A stretch of 9,101 nucleotides of DNA from Microcaldota archaeon. GTDB lineage: Archaea > Micrarchaeota > Micrarchaeia > Anstonellales > J096. The DNA lies in assembly GCA_026396375.1 (NCBI GenBank), contig JAPLWW010000120.1:1-9101 (forward strand), written 5' to 3'. Numbering within the stretch: the stretch's first letter is position 1; each line of letters begins with the position of its first letter. Shown piece by piece: positions 6,657 through 9,101 of this stretch. Both the position numbers and the translations under genes were made by a program. Below the pieces are notes generated by a model that saw only the letters and a program-made list of their open reading frames with translations, ran no database searches and was not told the DNA's origin.

Positions 6657-6680
6657 GGTTTATGTGGGATTATCATTGTC

Positions 6681-6708
6681 TTTATTAATACAGATGTACA
6701 CTAATAAA
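6681..6708. repeat. AT-rich inverted repeat between divergent promoters
   Basis: TTTATTA at 6681-6687 is the exact inverse of TAATAAA at 6702-6708, with a 14-base spacer containing the palindrome TGTACA (6695-6700). It sits between the glyS TATA box and the TATA box of the large secreted gene, so it could be a regulator site serving either. In AT-rich DNA a 7-bp dyad may also occur by chance. Confidence 0.25.
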
Positions 6709-6728
6709 CACATTTTTATTCTTTGCTG

Positions 6729-6738
6729 TATATAAATA
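6729..6738 (+). promoter_or_regulatory. TATA box of the large secreted-protein gene
   Basis: TATATAAATA is a near-consensus archaeal TATA box. Its TATAAATA core (6731-6738) lies at -30 to -23 from the ATG at 6761, the same spacing seen at the other genes here. It is too close to the ATG at 6746 to drive that start. Confidence 0.65.
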
Positions 6739-6760
6739 TAAACATATGGCATCTTTTAAT

Positions 6761-9101
6761 ATGTTCAGAAGGGCAGCCATTTCCAGCATCTTGGCCGCCC
6801 AGATCGGGATCGTTGGCGTCCCGGTTGCCGCGTTCGCGGCTGAGAAGTACAAGGAAGCGGGTGAAAATATGGCCGGGGATACAACAGTGGTAAAAAGGCA
6901 GGAGAAAGATCGCGCGGAACAGCAAAAGCTGGCAAACTCCCTTAAAACAGCCAACCAAATTCTATATGGCGGTTTATTAAGCCGACTAAAGGATGGATCT
7001 ACGGCAAAGTCCAATTTTATCAAACTTAACAGTAATCTTAAGGACAATCAGGATCCGAACAGCGAAGAAAACAGAAAATTGGCAGGTCTTTTTTACAATA
7101 TATTTACCGCATCCAAATCAGATTTTGAAACTTATATTGCGAACGCAAATGCAATGTATTCCTCAGGCTTGAAAAAAACTATCCCTGCAAAAAAAGAGGG
7201 GGCAAAGGAAACCGCAGAAAAAGCGGTTGTTTCCCCTAAAAAGGCGCTTGCCGATGCAGCCGAAGGCGAAACAATATGGACAAACGAATATTACCCTTCA
7301 GTCAAGACATCCTCATCGTCCCTGCAGTTCAGCTCCGCTTATTCCAATTCAACGGCCATTCCTCAGGATGCAGCCGCCGCGCTTCTCAGCTATTCAAACA
7401 CCGTCAACGAATGCGGGGTTGCCAGCTCGGAGGAGAAAAAGACAATATCAACAACAGCAGTCATGCTTTACGGCGCAGACCCTTCGCTTCTGTCAAAATA
7501 TTTTAAGGCTGCAGAGAACCTGGCAGAGCTTTGCAGGAACCAGCCAAACGAATACAGGAAAGCACTGGATCTATTGACAGTGATGATTGACACAAAGACA
7601 TCCTCAATTTATTCGGCAAACGTGACCCAGCAGCTGCCTGTGCAAAAGACTGCGCATCAGATCTCAAATGCGCTTGATGAGATAATTAAAATAAAGGCAG
7701 GAGACATGTACAAGCTCAACAGGCTAAGCCTCATGGACAGGAATGTTTACATAAGCGGCTATCCTCCTTATAACATCCAGCAGAGAGCGTCTGGCTGGGA
7801 ATCCAGCCTGCTTGAAGGCAATAGGGAGTCTGCAGGATTATACCAGTCAACATACATGTTCCCCTATAGGATATATCTTCCGACAAACATGCCCTATTCA
7901 AGAAGCATGGTAGGGACTGACATAAGAGGAGGCGGAACAGTGATGTTCCCAAACATTCCCTTGAATTATCAGGTTCAGCCCCAGCCTGGATTGGTAGGAA
8001 CTTCTTTCAAATATTACCTTTATCCGGAAGTCAGGGCAAGCGGTGCGCGCGGCAGGCTGCCCGTAACTCCAATAGCGCCAATAGGTTTGGCCGGGCTTTC
8101 AGACGAGATAAGGGCTGCCTTTGTGCAGGCAGAGGCGCCTGACTATGACCTTAAGGTGAGAGGAGGCGGCGCCTATGGAGTCGCCAGCAAGGAAGCAGGC
8201 GGAGGCCTCGTCGGTTCTCTTGCGACCAAGGAAGGGGGCGCAGCAGCAGGCTTGGGCATTGCTCCAGGAGGGGATATTGATTTTGCAGGCCTGAACATGG
8301 TTGCAATTCCCCTGGTTACAGGAAAGGCAGAGGTAACTTCGCAAGGCACCAAGGGACCGGCGCCAGTCCGCGCGGCAATAGAGGATTTCACCACAGGCTG
8401 GGAAAAGATGGACGACGGCACGAAAAAGGCCCTGCTCCAGTCGATCAGCTCAATCTACAATGAAAAAAATCCAAAGGACATCGTGCTTCTGGCAAGCAGC
8501 TCGGCCAACGAAACAGGCGAATGGTCTGCAGGCAGGGGATACCTGATAACAAAGAAAGGGGATGTGTTTGAGTTGGCAGGAGGCGCTGACACGTTCAACA
8601 AGCTCCTGAACTACATCGCCAACTATGGCAACGAAAACAGCATTGCTGTTCCCACCACTTATGCATGGAATGTGGAAAACAAGCTAAATAAGGGAGGAGC
8701 TGTGCTTGCAATGGATCTCAGCAACGTTCCAGTATTGTTCCAGTTCCAGGACGTTCCTTCATACATGGGTTCAGGGCAGAAATTTGTCACATGGACTGCT
8801 GCAGGCGGAACAACCATTGTTCCTAAGAAGGGCGCGGCCAACATACACGAGATTTCCCTTCCAGGAACATTGTACAGGATAAGAGGAGGGGAGATCACCA
8901 GCCAGCATGTCAATTATTCAATGAGGCATATTGAAGAAGAGAAAAGATGGGAATTCGACGCAGGGGGAACTGCAGGCAAAAGCACGCTTGGCAAGGAAAA
9001 CAAGGCATTCCAGGGCGCAGGGTTCCTAATGAAATGGGAAGAGGGAGAGATGAACAAAAGGATGGCACAGCGCGGATTCGGGATTACCACGCAGAGGCTT
9101 G
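6761..9101 (+). CDS. Large secreted or surface protein of unknown function (3' partial)
   Basis: The frame is open to the window edge with no stop, giving at least 780 residues. I do not recognise the family. Residues 1-26 form a clear Sec-type signal peptide: MFRRAAISSILAAQ, a hydrophobic core, then a VAAFA cleavage site before AEKY. Residues about 27-140 are helical and charged. Residues 140-170 are a Lys/Ala-rich linker (PAKKEGAKETAEKA). Residues 170-330 are Ser/Thr- and helix-rich with the only two cysteines, 218 and 258, possibly a disulfide. Residues 332-400 are Tyr/Pro-rich (SGYPPYNI, FPYRIYLPTNMPY). Residues 467-531 are Gly-rich (RGGGAYG, GGGLVGSL). From about 540 there is a mixed alpha/beta region. 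Sequons NST, NVT, NET and NYS could carry N-glycans. No anchor is visible before the edge. ATG 6761 is preferred from TATA spacing and signal-peptide shape. ATG 6746 (adding MASFN) is the alternative. The gene is divergent from glyS. Confidence 0.8.
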   Translation, partial: MFRRAAISSILAAQIGIVGVPVAAFAAEKYKEAGENMAGDTTVVKRQEKDRAEQQKLANSLKTANQILYGGLLSRLKDGSTAKSNFIKLNSNLKDNQDPNSEENRKLAGLFYNIFTASKSDFETYIANANAMYSSGLKKTIPAKKEGAKETAEKAVVSPKKALADAAEGETIWTNEYYPSVKTSSSSLQFSSAYSNSTAIPQDAAAALLSYSNTVNECGVASSEEKKTISTTAVMLYGADPSLLSKYFKAAENLAELCRNQPNEYRKALDLLTVMIDTKTSSIYSANVTQQLPVQKTAHQISNALDEIIKIKAGDMYKLNRLSLMDRNVYISGYPPYNIQQRASGWESSLLEGNRESAGLYQSTYMFPYRIYLPTNMPYSRSMVGTDIRGGGTVMFPNIPLNYQVQPQPGLVGTSFKYYLYPEVRASGARGRLPVTPIAPIGLAGLSDEIRAAFVQAEAPDYDLKVRGGGAYGVASKEAGGGLVGSLATKEGGAAAGLGIAPGGDIDFAGLNMVAIPLVTGKAEVTSQGTKGPAPVRAAIEDFTTGWEKMDDGTKKALLQSISSIYNEKNPKDIVLLASSSANETGEWSAGRGYLITKKGDVFELAGGADTFNKLLNYIANYGNENSIAVPTTYAWNVENKLNKGGAVLAMDLSNVPVLFQFQDVPSYMGSGQKFVTWTAAGGTTIVPKKGAANIHEISLPGTLYRIRGGEITSQHVNYSMRHIEEEKRWEFDAGGTAGKSTLGKENKAFQGAGFLMKWEEGEMNKRMAQRGFGITTQRL

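Noticed and set aside
6626..6676. Longer glyS starting at ATG 6676
   Set aside because: The TATA box lies between the two ATGs, so a transcript from it would not include 6676. The typical GlyRS N-terminus begins at the ATG at 6625.
6746..6760. Start of the large secreted protein at ATG 6746
   Set aside because: The near-consensus TATA box is only about 8-15 bases upstream of it but is correctly spaced for ATG 6761. The shorter form also begins with the usual Met plus basic residues of a signal peptide. Some gene callers would still choose 6746.
6685..7047. Minus-strand reading frame opposite the start of the secreted-protein gene
   Set aside because: It overlaps the divergent promoter region and the signal-peptide coding sequence, and its translation has no recognisable domain. 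The plus frame is much longer with a clean promoter.

Overview
The window looks archaeal. The glycyl-tRNA synthetase is the archaeal/eukaryotic class II alpha2 type. The first gene is the end of an archaeal LonB-type AAA+ protein. Most genes lack a Shine-Dalgarno sequence and instead have an AT-rich TATA-like box about 30 to 23 nt upstream of the start codon, as expected for leaderless archaeal transcripts. Short intergenic gaps, AGG/AGA/ATA-rich codon use and a coiled-coil plus winged-helix protein of a kind I associate with small-genome archaea make a DPANN-like lineage (Diapherotrites or Micrarchaeota) my best guess. That placement is inference; no rRNA or other lineage marker is present.

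Layout, left to right: (1) 1-332 (+), the C-terminal end of a LonB-like AAA+ protein that stops right after the ATPase lid, with no S16 protease domain following. (2) 370-810 (-), a small coiled-coil/winged-helix protein with a palindrome-rich promoter and leader (821-884). (3) 977-2404 (+), a 12-TM major facilitator superfamily transporter. (4) 2435-4570 (-), a 711-residue ankyrin-repeat protein with a putative export signal and a nearly identical 111-bp tandem repeat in its DNA. (5) 4644-6625 (-), a two-gene operon of glycyl-tRNA synthetase and a RdgB/HAM1 XTP/dITP pyrophosphatase, joined by an ATGA stop/start overlap. (6) 6761-9101 (+), a large open reading frame with a signal peptide that runs off the right edge without a stop. 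It is an unrecognised secreted or surface protein of at least 780 residues.

The housekeeping part (GlyRS, RdgB, LonB-like) is ordinary in content. The transporter, exported ankyrin protein and large secreted protein face the envelope or the outside, so about two thirds of the window concerns the cell surface. There is no mobile element, tRNA, rRNA or CRISPR array, and no gene-free stretch longer than about 170 bases. I see no clear new multi-gene system. The items most worth follow-up are the protease-less LonB-like terminus, the dyad-rich operator region, the two-part ankyrin array and the large secreted protein.
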